Positions 1 through 8,110 of a DNA stretch of 64,000 nucleotides are shown piece by piece (the stretch's first letter is position 1; each line of letters begins with the position of its first letter). Source of the DNA: Bacillus sp. FJAT-44742. Lineage in GTDB: Bacteria; Bacillota; Bacilli; Bacillales; Marinococcaceae. The position numbers were made by a program, and so were the translations under genes. The stretch is taken from the NCBI RefSeq assembly GCF_002797315.1, contig NZ_KZ454936.1:557133-621132 (forward strand), read 5' to 3'. The notes beneath the pieces are model-generated. The model was given only the letters and a program-made list of their open reading frames with translations, was not told the DNA's origin and did not search any database.

Positions 1-1074
1 CGCGGAGAGCCTATTCCACCTGATGAAGTACTGCAGGAGATCGTTTCAAATGCAGTAAACCAGGAGGGAAACCGGCAAAGGTATGAGTTAACGTACCACG
101 GAGCTACTTTATTCTATGTAATTTCTCGTATCGAATCTGATGGAGAAGAGGCCTATCAGATCTCTTATATGTGGGACACATATAGAGATTTGATGGTAAA
201 TCGTCTTTGGGAAAGACTAGTTTATTTAATGTTAATTACAAGTGCCCTCAGTCTTCTGCCGGCTATTTGGCTGAAAAGATATTTAAGGCAGCCTTTAAGA
301 GTGCTTGGAGATCGATTTGAGCAAATTGCCAAGCGAAATTGGAAAGAGCCATTTCGATGGGAAGGGGACGAAGATTTTCAAAAGCTTTCAGATCAGTTTG
401 AGAGGATGCGCCAAAATCTTATCAGGTACGACCGTTCTCAAAAAACATTTATCCAGCATGCTTCCCATGAATTAAAGACACCCATTATGGTGGTAAAAAC
501 GTATGCCCAGTCAGTAAAAGACGGCATCATGCCTAAAGATGATCTCGGGCAGACAATGGATGTTATTTTGGAGGAAGCGGATCGGATGGATAAGCGTGTA
601 AAGGACATGCTTTATTTTACAAAACTTGATGCCTTAAAAAAAGAAACAATCAACTTGGAAGAACTTGTATTTGGCGCATTAGCATTCAGAATAGAAGAGA
701 GATTCCGGATGCAAAGGGAGGATATAAGCTTTGTCATTGAGGGAGCCGATCTGAAGTTCAAAGGGGACTCTGAGCATCTTCAAGTTCTCTTGGAAAACCT
801 TGTAGAAAACTCGATGAGGTATGCCAAGGATACCATATGGATTCGGGCCGTTGATGAAGGAACAAATATAGCTATTATTGTAAAAAACAATGGTGAAAAG
901 ATAGAAGAAGAGGACATCCCTCATTTATTTGATCCTTTCAGAAAAGGGAACAAAGGGCAATTCGGATTAGGACTGGCTATCGTCCGTCGCATAGCTGAGC
1001 TTCATCACGGCTATCACGAGGTCTTTAATGAAGAAGATGGTGTAAGTTTTAAGATTACGATTCCTAAATCGTAA
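1..1074 (+). CDS. cssS: CssS-like sensor histidine kinase, 5'-truncated
   Basis: The reading frame is open from base 1, so the N-terminus lies outside the window. What remains is the end of an extracytoplasmic sensor domain, one membrane segment (about bases 214-285), a HAMP-like linker, a HisKA domain with the phospho-acceptor motif SHELKTP and a HATPase domain with the N box (ENLVENSMRYA) and GLGLAIV. Residues around the membrane exit (WDTYRDL, LLPAIWL) and the C-terminus match what I remember of B. subtilis CssS, the secretion-stress kinase that induces HtrA-type proteases. That name rests on recalled similarity, and the partner regulator would be upstream, outside the window. Its place next to prsA fits a role in protein export quality control. 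Confidence 0.72.
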   Translation, partial: RGEPIPPDEVLQEIVSNAVNQEGNRQRYELTYHGATLFYVISRIESDGEEAYQISYMWDTYRDLMVNRLWERLVYLMLITSALSLLPAIWLKRYLRQPLRVLGDRFEQIAKRNWKEPFRWEGDEDFQKLSDQFERMRQNLIRYDRSQKTFIQHASHELKTPIMVVKTYAQSVKDGIMPKDDLGQTMDVILEEADRMDKRVKDMLYFTKLDALKKETINLEELVFGALAFRIEERFRMQREDISFVIEGADLKFKGDSEHLQVLLENLVENSMRYAKDTIWIRAVDEGTNIAIIVKNNGEKIEEEDIPHLFDPFRKGNKGQFGLGLAIVRRIAELHHGYHEVFNEEDGVSFKITIPKS

Positions 1075-1156
1075 ATAACCCTGGCATATAATGGTGCTCC
1101 CGCTCATAAGTTAATAACCAGGAGGACAAGTTTAAATGTAAGAGGAGGGGGAGACC

Positions 1157-1432
1157 ATGAACCTTCATTCCAAGCGATTGCTTTTTATATCAGTGGCCTT
1201 ATTCTTAGTGTTGGTAACCTTACAGCGGCTTGCCGAGATGGGCGGGATAGCCTTGCCCTGGTGGGTTATTTTAATAGCTGTCGGCTCAGTATATTGCGGG
1301 TATATGTGGTATAAAACATCGAAAGAAGAACGGCAGGAAGAACAAAAGTGGATAGAGCAGGAAGGTAGAATCTTTATTCGGCGGATGGAAGATGAAAAGG
1401 CAAAAAGAAGCAGGGAAAATTCTCTTTCTTGA
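1157..1432 (+). CDS. yhaL: YhaL family sporulation protein
   Basis: This 91-residue protein has an N-terminal membrane segment, a second hydrophobic stretch around the conserved LPWWVILI motif, then a charged tail with KEER and WIEQEGRIFIRRME. The pattern PWWV, GYM, EER, EQEG is that of B. subtilis YhaL, a small protein linked to sporulation with unknown biochemistry. The start ATG follows AGGAGGGGGAG. In B. subtilis yhaL also sits beside prsA, so position supports the name. The N-terminal hydrophobic extension seems longer than the family norm of about 70 residues. Confidence 0.8.
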   Translation: MNLHSKRLLFISVALFLVLVTLQRLAEMGGIALPWWVILIAVGSVYCGYMWYKTSKEERQEEQKWIEQEGRIFIRRMEDEKAKRSRENSLS

Positions 1433-1438
1433 GTGTAG

Positions 1439-1475
1439 AAAGCGCGGAACTGGCCATCAGCCTGTCCCGCGCTTT
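1439..1475. terminator. Bidirectional terminator between yhaL and prsA
   Basis: A 9-bp inverted repeat, AAAGCGCGG at 1439-1447 and CCGCGCTTT at 1467-1475, is followed by a T run on the plus strand and has an A run on its left flank. It sits between the convergent yhaL and prsA stops and can serve both. Confidence 0.85.
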
Positions 1476-1479
1476 TTTC

Positions 1480-2373
1480 TTATTGCTCAATCCAATCGCT
1501 GTATGCAGGGTTTTGCACATTAATTTCTGCATCAGCCATAATTTCCTCCATTACTTCTTCTGGACTGCGTGCTTCTTGCTGAATGAGAGCTTCTTCAATT
1601 TGCTCTTCAAGCTCCTCAAAAGATTCTCTTTTTTCTATGACTTCGATAATGTGGAACCCAAAATCTGATTCTACAGGTTCACTGATTTCGCCTTCTTCAA
1701 GTGAGAATGCAGTTTCTTCAAACTCTTCTACCATTTCTCCGCGGCTAAAAAATCCTAAATCTCCGCCTTGTGCCCCGGATCCTGGATCAATTGAATGTTC
1801 TGTTGCCAGCTCTTCAAAGTCAGCACCTTCTTGTAATTCTTCATAAAGCTCATCTGCTTCTTCTTCACTTTCAACGAGAATGTGACGAGCCCTGACTTCA
1901 GCCAGGTCTTCTTCATTCTCCTCAAAATATTCTTGTTTCGCTTCATCAGACAGGTCCACATCTTCACGTGTAAGCTCTTCTAGAATAAGCTGTGGTCGGA
2001 TAAGTTCATTCTTAAATTGCTCTATAGAAGTAACAGGAAGCTGATATTGTGTCTGTAACAGCATGAGCAGCTCATCATCATCTTCTGCATTAAAGTTTTC
2101 CTTATACTGGTCTAATTCCTCTTGAACCTGCTCTTCTGTCACTCCAACTTCTTCAGCTTTATCTTCAAGCACAGTTGTTTGTACCATTTCATTTAACATT
2201 TGCTCGCCGTAAGTTTCCTTTAGTTCATTTATAAATTCCTCTTCAGTAATAACAGTATCGTTGACTTCAACAATTGTTTCACCGTTTTGTGCATCTTGTT
2301 CATTGTTGTTACAAGCAGTTAAAGCTGCTACAGCTCCGCCAATGCTTAACAACGTGATTAATCGCTTATTCAT
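1480..2373 (-). CDS. prsA: Foldase lipoprotein PrsA (peptidyl-prolyl isomerase)
   Basis: PrsA is a membrane-anchored lipoprotein that folds exported proteins just after Sec translocation. The N-terminus has a basic residue pair, a hydrophobic core and the lipobox LTAC, with Cys21 as the lipidated residue. Residues about 155-245 form the parvulin (PPIC) domain, with [25 protein letters not shown] and FGFHIIEV visible. At 297 residues it is family-sized. The protein is strikingly acidic, with Glu-rich runs throughout, whereas the B. subtilis protein is lysine-rich as I recall it. The gene converges on yhaL across a shared terminator. Confidence 0.93.
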   Translation of the reverse strand: MNKRLITLLSIGGAVAALTACNNNEQDAQNGETIVEVNDTVITEEEFINELKETYGEQMLNEMVQTTVLEDKAEEVGVTEEQVQEELDQYKENFNAEDDDELLMLLQTQYQLPVTSIEQFKNELIRPQLILEELTREDVDLSDEAKQEYFEENEEDLAEVRARHILVESEEEADELYEELQEGADFEELATEHSIDPGSGAQGGDLGFFSRGEMVEEFEETAFSLEEGEISEPVESDFGFHIIEVIEKRESFEELEEQIEEALIQQEARSPEEVMEEIMADAEINVQNPAYSDWIEQ

Positions 2374-2527
2374 TATTGTTGTTCACTCCTCAAGTAGTGC
2401 CTTTCTATAGACAAACATACTATACCATAAACGCTATAGAAGAAAAAAGAGTTTTTGGGCAAAAGCCCACGCATGCCAAAGGGGGAAAGAATAAACTATC
2501 GTAAATGAGGCAGGAGGAGGTGTTCTC

Positions 2528-2611
2528 ATGTCTAAAGGATATTACGGCGGGTTTGCGTTAATTGTAGTCCTGTTCATCTTACTAGTTATTGTTGGAGCTT
2601 CATGGTATTAA
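2528..2611 (+). CDS. YjcZ family micro-protein, 27 residues
   Basis: A 27-codon frame begins at ATG 2528 after the very strong ribosome binding site AGGAGGAGGTG and ends at TAA 2611. The product starts MSKGYYGGFALIVVLFILL and is almost all one membrane segment. The Gly-Tyr-Gly start followed by FALIVVLFILLVIVGA is the hallmark of YjcZ/YhzE-type sporulation proteins of Bacillaceae, whose function is unknown. It lies between prsA (divergent) and a minus-strand small gene. The assignment rests on this short but distinctive pattern. Confidence 0.8.
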   Translation: MSKGYYGGFALIVVLFILLVIVGASWY

Positions 2612-2653
2612 GATAAAGAGTTAGCTTTCGAGCAGCTTATTTAACCAAAAAAA

Positions 2654-2759
2654 GGTCTCCCTTATGATGTCTTCTCCTCACTGGAACCAATAAGAAATGG
2701 GCAGATAGAAACAGAACCATTTCCTGCTGGAAACATGAAGAAAAGCCTCAAGGGAGACC
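2654..2759. repeat. Nested inverted repeat, possible structured RNA
   Basis: The outer arms GGTCTCCCTT (2654-2663) and AAGGGAGACC (2750-2759) pair perfectly over 10 bp. Inside them GAAATGG (2694-2700) and CCATTTC (2717-2723) pair over 7 bp. No T run follows either side, so it is not a standard terminator. It lies downstream of the YjcZ-type gene. A second small inverted repeat, GCAGCCT/AGGCTGC, follows at 2804-2833. Confidence 0.45.
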
Positions 2760-2824
2760 CTTATTGATAAACGACCTGGTTCAGGCTTGAATTGCATACT
2801 ATAGCAGCCTGGATTGAAATGCGT

Positions 2825-3010
2825 CTAGGCTGCAATTAACATTCTGACGTACGTTGATGTTAACAAAATGGTAATGAGAACGTTAATTGTACGAAACACT
2901 TTAGGCTGACGCTCTTCCGAAATTTCTTTTTGTGTGCAAAGGGCGTTAGTCATGGAATTGATTACAAATAAATAAAAAAGAGCAAAAATTACAAAGAAGA
3001 CAACGAACAT
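2825..3010 (-). CDS. Hypothetical small membrane protein, 61 residues
   Basis: The frame encodes a 61-residue protein with a hydrophobic N-terminal segment (FVVFFVIFALFYLFVI), a short charged loop (QKEISEERQPK) and a second hydrophobic segment near the C-terminus. The ATG is preceded by TTGGGGGTAAC at a workable distance. I do not recognise the family. Two membrane segments joined by a charged loop, a plausible ribosome binding site and the absence of any competing gene make it a reasonable call, but it could be spurious. Confidence 0.5.
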   Translation of the reverse strand: MFVVFFVIFALFYLFVINSMTNALCTQKEISEERQPKVFRTINVLITILLTSTYVRMLIAA

Positions 3011-3156
3011 AATGTTACCCCCAATAACTCATATCTTCTTTACCTTACCAAAAGTTCAAGGAAAAAGATAGTTTTTTCACTTCCAAAAAAGGAAACTACA
3101 AAGAAAGCGGAGGAAATAATTTATAAAGCAGGTGTGTGGCAAAGGAGAGCAAAAAA

Positions 3157-3732
3157 ATGAAAAATATTTGGATGATTGCCTTTTTCCTCCTCCTTAGTGT
3201 AAATATAATTGTTATAATCGGAGGGGTGGCAGCTATCAACCATTACTTACCTGAGACAGAAGATTCTAAAAAGCTGCCTGAGACGACAGTGGAAGAGCCA
3301 GAAGAACCTGTTTTTACCCTTACTACTACAAAGGAACAACTGAACTATTTCTTGTATGAAGAACTGGAAGATGAAGAATTCAGTGTAGAAGCAGCAGAGG
3401 ACCGCCTAATCCTTGAATCTTCAATAGAGCTTCTTGGGAGGTCTATTGAATTAGAGATGAACTTTGCTCCAGAAGTTCAGGAAAATGGAGATCTTATACT
3501 TCGCGAGGATGGTCTCCGTCTTGGCATTTTGCAGCTGCCAGGACCCGAAGCATTACAAGTCCTCAAATCACAAGCAGACTTGCCTGAATGGGCAGAAATT
3601 TATCCGGAAGAGCGAGCCATCTATATCTCTCTTTCAGAAATAGAGATTAATGATGAATATGTACCAGCGATCAGAGAAATTGATTTACTGGAAAATAATA
3701 TTGAAATTGATATTCTAAGAATTCAGGAATAA
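3157..3732 (+). CDS. YpmS family (DUF2140) membrane-anchored protein
   Basis: A 191-residue protein with one N-terminal membrane anchor (about residues 5-26), an acidic linker (ETTVEEPEEP) and an extracytoplasmic domain. The order of short motifs, including LNYFLYEEL, LPGPEALQVL, LPEWAEIYPEERAIYISLSE and YVPAIREIDL, fits the YpmS/DUF2140 family of Gram-positive exported proteins with no known reaction. I chose ATG 3157 because AAAGGAG lies 9 nt upstream; an in-frame GTG at 3136 lies before that site and is less likely. It is the only plus-strand gene between YjcZ and yhaI. Confidence 0.75.
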   Translation: MKNIWMIAFFLLLSVNIIVIIGGVAAINHYLPETEDSKKLPETTVEEPEEPVFTLTTTKEQLNYFLYEELEDEEFSVEAAEDRLILESSIELLGRSIELEMNFAPEVQENGDLILREDGLRLGILQLPGPEALQVLKSQADLPEWAEIYPEERAIYISLSEIEINDEYVPAIREIDLLENNIEIDILRIQE

Positions 3733-3738
3733 ATGGTA

Positions 3739-3766
3739 AGGCAGCCGTCTTAAGATGGCTGCTTTA
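3739..3766. terminator. Hairpin between convergent genes
   Basis: GCAGCC (3741-3746) and GGCTGC (3757-3762) flank TCTTAAGA, making an almost continuous stem followed by TTTA. It overlaps the stop codon of the minus-strand gene at 3750. The T run is weak, so this is a probable rather than certain terminator. Confidence 0.5.
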
Positions 3767-4304
3767 CTAAAATGTCTACACCATTTTTATTTCTCTCTAC
3801 TACGCTGTTTTTAGGTGCTTTTATTAATTGTTTTACATATACCCAGTCATAAACAGAAAGCCCTGCATTGATTGAGGTGATTAACAGAAAATAATGCATG
3901 TACTCAGGCCATGTTAATGCTCCAAGAAGAGCCCCTATCGTAATCAAAAATGAGGGAAATAGTAAAGCTGTAATGTAGAGGTTTTTTGCGACAGGCTTGT
4001 TAAACTCTACTTTCATTGTTACTTTTTGTTTTCCTTTTTTTTTCACTTTATAAAGCCGTACGTCCGTCTTGATCCCTGAAAACCAAAGGGGGACATAATG
4101 CAACATGGTATGAACTGGATATAAAGTGACTATGGCAGCAACTGTAAGCGTGAAACCGATGCCTTGTGAGCTGATATCTCCATAATAGAGACTAAAAATC
4201 AGGTAAGTTATAATGAAAATACATAATGTTATACCTAATGAAATGAGCATCAGTCGTGATGAATCGAAATCTTTGAGTGTATTTACTGATTTCCAGCAGT
4301 TCAT
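3750..4304 (-). CDS. DUF3267-like membrane protein with altered HExxH motif
   Basis: This 184-residue protein has four probable membrane segments: about residues 18-40, 50-75, 110-130 and 135-155. DUF3267 proteins are predicted zincins carrying a membrane-embedded HExxH. Here the corresponding position reads HTMLH (about residues 65-69), so both histidines are kept but the catalytic glutamate is replaced by threonine. A protease role is therefore doubtful. A gene of this type near hpr is familiar in Bacillus, but I cannot attach a symbol. The ATG at 4304 follows GGGAGGAG at good spacing. Confidence 0.6.
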   Translation of the reverse strand: MNCWKSVNTLKDFDSSRLMLISLGITLCIFIITYLIFSLYYGDISSQGIGFTLTVAAIVTLYPVHTMLHYVPLWFSGIKTDVRLYKVKKKGKQKVTMKVEFNKPVAKNLYITALLFPSFLITIGALLGALTWPEYMHYFLLITSINAGLSVYDWVYVKQLIKAPKNSVVERNKNGVDILVKQPS

Positions 4305-4613
4305 CCCAATCTCCTCCCTTCAGCCATCTCTTTGATTAATTTAGAGGGATTTGCTTAAAAAATCAATAGGTAAGACATAAATTATTAAAAAACATAGATT
4401 TTCGACAATTTTGTACTTTTCTTATAAAAAAGCTTTGTTCCATTTGTCGTTGATTTGTGTTTTTTATAAGCTCGCTTGCACCTAAAGGTACCTTGTTTCC
4501 CTTTATCCGAATTCACGTGGTCTTCACGACTTTATCTACACGCATATAACTTTTAAAAAATATTAGCCTTTAACAGAGTCAAAAAAGAAAAGGGAAGGAG
4601 GAAAAATTGTTAT
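4305..4613. other. Divergent intergenic region, no gene seen
   Basis: About 309 bp between a minus-strand membrane protein and yhaI. It is AT-rich, with no open frame carrying a ribosome binding site and no clear terminator. It must hold the promoters of both flanking genes, but I could not pick a convincing -35/-10 pair. Confidence 0.5.
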
Positions 4614-4970
4614 ATGGATGAAGAATGGAGAGAGAGAATTGAAAGGCTGGAGTTTCATCAAAAGCTTTTGATGGAGCTTATTGAGGAAAAGCATCCCTTT
4701 TACCGACTAATTATAAAAAGAAAGATAACAGAAAAGGAAATGAGTAAACTGTATTCTTTGTGCGCGGTGTTAGAGCGAAAGCTGGCTGAAGAAAGAAAAC
4801 AGGGAATGGTCTATCACGGGGAACTGCTGGATGAATTTATAGGAGAACTGAACCCTAAGTTAAATCCTGAAGAAACCATCATGGCACTGAAAAAGCAGGG
4901 GTTGTACATAGATTTGGTGACGGTCCTTCAGGATCGGATAAGGGAGAGACGAATAGGGGGGAATGACTAA
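4614..4970 (+). CDS. yhaI: YhaI family protein (DUF1878)
   Basis: A 118-residue, charged, probably helical protein. The pattern IERLEFHQKLL near the start, PFYRLIIKRKITEKEM, and the C-terminal FIGELNPKLNPEETIMALKKQGLYIDL match what I recall of DUF1878, represented by B. subtilis YhaI. Function is unknown. In B. subtilis yhaI also lies next to hpr, which converges on it here with 6 nt between the stops. GGAAGGAGG lies 12 nt before the ATG, a slightly long spacing. Confidence 0.78.
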   Translation: MDEEWRERIERLEFHQKLLMELIEEKHPFYRLIIKRKITEKEMSKLYSLCAVLERKLAEERKQGMVYHGELLDEFIGELNPKLNPEETIMALKKQGLYIDLVTVLQDRIRERRIGGND

Positions 4971-4976
4971 ACCCGG

Positions 4977-5540
4977 CTACTTTGCAGAAGTTGGACGAAG
5001 AGCCCCCTCTTCTTCTTTAAATTCCTCTTCAAATGTATGAAGGGACTCATCTAAAGAATTCATAAATTCAGTACCGTATATATAACGAACAATGGTATAT
5101 AATTCTGAAAATTCTGGGAATTTTCCATACAATTCTTTAATTGGCATAGCCCCCTGGTAAACACTATAGGTATTGTGGTCATAGCTTTCAAAAGTTTTTA
5201 GCAGAAGCTCTTCACCTTTGTCAGTTAATTTTATATAGGTATTTCTTTTGTCTTTTTCACGCTTAGAGAAAGTTAAATAGCCTCTTTCCTCTAATTTTTT
5301 TGAAAAGTTAAAAGCAGTTGAAACATGCATGACACCAAATTTAGCGATATCAGATATAGAGGCACCCTTCATCTGGTAAGAGAGCCATAGGATATGGTGT
5401 TCATTAATATTTAAGTCAAACGGTTTAATCCACGCCTGCCAATCCTTTTCAACGGATTTCCACAATGCTTTACTTAATTGGGCCACTTTGTGGCTGAAAA
5501 TAATGGACTCCTGAATGGAGTCAGAAGAATAGTTAGCCAT
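4977..5540 (-). CDS. hpr: MarR-type transition-state repressor ScoC (Hpr)
   Basis: ScoC/Hpr is a MarR-family DNA-binding repressor that holds down exoprotease, sporulation and transport genes during the transition from growth. The 187-residue protein shows the family's winged helix-turn-helix around residues 35-115, including [40 protein letters not shown] and the wing with [10 protein letters not shown], followed by the long C-terminal extension typical of Hpr. Synteny (yhaI, hpr, yhaH, serC, hit) agrees with B. subtilis. The ATG at 5540 follows a purine-rich site (AAGGGGGG). Confidence 0.93.
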   Translation of the reverse strand: MANYSSDSIQESIIFSHKVAQLSKALWKSVEKDWQAWIKPFDLNINEHHILWLSYQMKGASISDIAKFGVMHVSTAFNFSKKLEERGYLTFSKREKDKRNTYIKLTDKGEELLLKTFESYDHNTYSVYQGAMPIKELYGKFPEFSELYTIVRYIYGTEFMNSLDESLHTFEEEFKEEEGALRPTSAK

Positions 5541-5638
5541 AGATTTCCCCCCCTTATTATAGGCAGATACTTTCTTACTATTATGACAACAATTGAGTAA
5601 GGAATAAAGGAGAACTAAGATTTTTTTATAAAATAATA

Positions 5639-6013
5639 TTATTTATTTTCTTTTCCATCAGCTTCTTCCCTTACTTTTTCACTTAAAGTGGCAATAGTGT
5701 CTGAAATTTCCTGCACTTCCTTTTGAATTGCCTGTACTTCAGGCTTTACGTCCTCCTCATAAAGGTTATAGGTTCTTTGCATCTCTGAAGAAAGATTTGA
5801 GAGTGCTTCTTTTCCTTCTGTAGAAATTTCATTCCACTTTTCTTTTATCTCATCCTTTTTATTGAGCGTCTGTTCGTTAAACGCTGTCCATTCCTCTTTT
5901 CTTTTAGCCTTTTCTCTTAGCTCTTTTCCTGATTGGGGAGTGGTTAACAGCACGTAGGCTCCTCCTATCAAAACACCTGCTGCTATTCCGGAAACAATTG
6001 ATTTTGTATTCAC
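5639..6013 (-). CDS. yhaH: YtxH domain protein YhaH
   Basis: The 124-residue protein starts with a single glycine-rich membrane segment ([17 protein letters not shown]), then [11 protein letters not shown], the YtxH signature, then a long charged coiled-coil-like region. YtxH-type proteins are small membrane-anchored, often stress-inducible, with unknown function. The start is GTG at 6013, preceded by AAAGGAGC. In B. subtilis trpP separates yhaH from serC; no such gene is present here. Confidence 0.85.
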   Translation of the reverse strand: MNTKSIVSGIAAGVLIGGAYVLLTTPQSGKELREKAKRKEEWTAFNEQTLNKKDEIKEKWNEISTEGKEALSNLSSEMQRTYNLYEEDVKPEVQAIQKEVQEISDTIATLSEKVREEADGKENK

Positions 6014-6113
6014 AATTCTCGCTCCTTTTTGGAAATATTTTTACGGAAAAGTCTTATATGGTTATTTTCCTCTTTTCTGTATCCCTTCAAACTATTATTT
6101 AAAGATACCTTTG

Positions 6114-6143
6114 AGAAAAAAGCACAGGACGGAGGTCCTGTGC
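6114..6143 (-). terminator. Terminator of serC
   Basis: A 9-bp stem, GCACAGGAC (6122-6130) with GTCCTGTGC (6135-6143), has a 4-nt loop. Reading on the minus strand it is followed by six T residues. It lies 12 nt after the serC stop. Confidence 0.93.
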
Positions 6144-6154
6144 AATTAATTTTA

Positions 6155-7240
6155 TTATCCGTGCTGTTGCTGAAACTCAAGCATAAAATCTCTAAGGGCT
6201 TTACAAGACTCAAGTGAAACAGCATTGTATATGGATGCGCGGCAGCCGCCAACCGAACGATGGCCGTTTAAGCCAATCATGTTACGTTCTTTGGCTTGTT
6301 TTAAAAACAGTTTGTTAAGCTCATCATTAGGCAGATTGAAAGTCACGTTCATTAAGGAGCGGCTGTCTTTATCAGCGTGGCCTTTATAGAAGCCATCACT
6401 CTCATCAATAGCTTTGTAGAGAATATCTGCTTTTTCTTTATTTCTTTTCTCCATGCCTTCTAATCCTCCATGCTCCTGAATCCACTCAAGAACGTTTTTC
6501 AGCATATAAATACCAAAGGTTGGAGGGGTATGATATAACGAATTAGATTTGGTGTGTGTGTCATACTTCAGCAGCGTAGGAATGTCATCAGGAATTTTCT
6601 CAAGAAGGGATTTCTTAAGTATAACCACTGTAACACCTGAAGGACCAAGGTTTTTTTGAGCACCAGCGTAAATAAGAGAGAATTTTTCCAATGGAATTGG
6701 ACGGCATAATATGTCACTGGACATATCAGCCATTACGGGTGTATCCCAATCAAATTCAAAGGATGGCCACTGTGTACCGAAAATGGTGTTGTTGGTAGTA
6801 AGGTGGACATAAGAGTCTTTTGGATCTATGTCTATTTCTGAAAGTTCCGGGATACGGTCATAATTCGTTTCCTTGGAAGAAGCTCCTGTTTTCGTTTCAC
6901 CAAGAATTTTGGCTTCCTTTAAAGCCTTTTCAGACCATGAACCGGTAAGTATATAGTTTGCTGTCTCTCCTGACTTTAAAAAGTTCATAGGGATCATGGA
7001 AAATTGCAGACTTGCACCACCTTGCAATAAAATAACCTCGTAATCTTCAGGTACGTTAAGAAGCTCTTTTAGAAGCGATATTGCTTTATTATGTACGTTG
7101 TCATATTCTTTGCTCCGATGACTTAATTCCATGACAGACATGCCTGTTTCTTCAAAATTAAGAAGTTCCTCTTTCGCTTTTTCTAATACCTCGGCTGGCA
7201 AGGCAGCAGGACCGGCGTTAAAATTATGGGCTCGGTTCAT
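6155..7240 (-). CDS. serC: Phosphoserine aminotransferase
   Basis: SerC converts 3-phosphohydroxypyruvate and glutamate to phosphoserine, step two of serine synthesis, with pyridoxal phosphate. The 361 residues are standard length. N-terminal NFNAGPAALP, the LLQGGAS loop, ADMSSDILCRPI, and YAGAQKNLGPSGV with the PLP lysine (QKNLG) are visible, as is the C-terminal GHRSVGGCRASIYNA. It is a single gene with its own terminator. The ATG at 7240 is preceded by GGAGTGG and AAAGAGA purine stretches. Confidence 0.97.
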   Translation of the reverse strand: MNRAHNFNAGPAALPAEVLEKAKEELLNFEETGMSVMELSHRSKEYDNVHNKAISLLKELLNVPEDYEVILLQGGASLQFSMIPMNFLKSGETANYILTGSWSEKALKEAKILGETKTGASSKETNYDRIPELSEIDIDPKDSYVHLTTNNTIFGTQWPSFEFDWDTPVMADMSSDILCRPIPLEKFSLIYAGAQKNLGPSGVTVVILKKSLLEKIPDDIPTLLKYDTHTKSNSLYHTPPTFGIYMLKNVLEWIQEHGGLEGMEKRNKEKADILYKAIDESDGFYKGHADKDSRSLMNVTFNLPNDELNKLFLKQAKERNMIGLNGHRSVGGCRASIYNAVSLESCKALRDFMLEFQQQHG

Positions 7241-7427
7241 TTTCTCTTTCCACTCCTTTTTTATCTCTGGTAATTAGGGTTACTTTGCTTTACATATTTA
7301 ATACGTTACAGTTTTCTTTTAAATTTGTGAACCTTCTAACAACATAAAAAAAGAAAATTTAAAGCAAACACTCCGGGAAAAGAATAATTTGTGATTTTTT
7401 TAAACCAAAGAGTCATAACCAACCGAT

Positions 7428-7454
7428 AAAAAAAGCGCACCTTTATGGTGCACT
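7428..7454 (-). terminator. Terminator of hit
   Basis: On the minus strand AGTGCACC pairs with GGTGCGCT (one G-T pair) around a short loop and is followed by a seven-T run. It begins just after the hit stop codon. A T run on the other side gives some bidirectional character. Confidence 0.85.
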
Positions 7455-7456
7455 TT

Positions 7457-7885
7457 TTACATATTTTGTTGCACAGCTTTCGCCATTTCCTGTAACTTTT
7501 CCGGGGAGTAATCGGAACTATTGTCCTCCCACGTCGGTTGGAATCCATCATTTTCGTCATATCGAGGAATGAAGTGTAAATGATAATGGAACACAGACTG
7601 AGATGCTGCTTTTCCGTTGTTATTCACAAGGTTCATCCCTTTAGGCTGGAATTCTTTTTGTAATGCACGTGCGATTTTCGGAGCAGTTGAAAATAAATGA
7701 GCAGCTGTTTCCTCTTCAAGTTCAAAAATATTTTCCTGGTGATCTTTGGGAATTAACAAGGTGTGTCCCTTAGTCACTTGTCCAATATCCATAAATGCTA
7801 CTACGTGTTCATCTTCATAAACAGTTGCTGAAGGTATTTCTCCACCTACTATTTTACAAAATATACAATCGGGTGAGTGAGACAT
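7457..7885 (-). CDS. hit: HIT family nucleotide-binding protein
   Basis: HIT proteins are nucleotide hydrolases or transferases acting on dinucleotide or AMP-linked substrates. The 142-residue protein carries CIFC near the N-terminus, FMDIGQVTKGHTLLIPK in the middle and the catalytic histidine triad HYHLHFIPR. Length is typical. In B. subtilis hit sits divergently next to the ecs operon; here an acyl-CoA ligase and a lipoprotein gene have been placed between them. The ATG follows AAGGAGG. Confidence 0.95.
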   Translation of the reverse strand: MSHSPDCIFCKIVGGEIPSATVYEDEHVVAFMDIGQVTKGHTLLIPKDHQENIFELEEETAAHLFSTAPKIARALQKEFQPKGMNLVNNNGKAASQSVFHYHLHFIPRYDENDGFQPTWEDNSSDYSPEKLQEMAKAVQQNM

Positions 7886-8027
7886 ATGATTTCCTCCTTA
7901 TGAAAAGACATCCTAGCCTTAGTGTAGCAAAAAATGGTATTGCCTGTACAAGAATACTCATGTTGTATAACAATTGGTCAGAAAAATATATCAATAGAAA
8001 AGCATTTTACCGTATTTCTAAATTTTC

Positions 8028-8056
8028 TTACACTTTTAACAAATGTGTTGTACTAT
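8028..8056 (+). promoter_or_regulatory. Predicted sigma-A promoter of the acyl-CoA ligase gene
   Basis: TTACAC at 8028-8033 and TACTAT at 8051-8056 are separated by 17 nt, about 55 bp before the ligase start. The match is moderate. Confidence 0.45.
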
Positions 8057-8110
8057 AGTTGTGAGGCAGAAAAATATTGAAATAGCAATGAAGGGAAAGG
8101 TGGAACTGTT

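Noticed and set aside
2339-2460. Riboswitch or promoter operator upstream of prsA
   Set aside because: The region is short and AT-rich; no conserved riboswitch core or clear palindrome was recognised.
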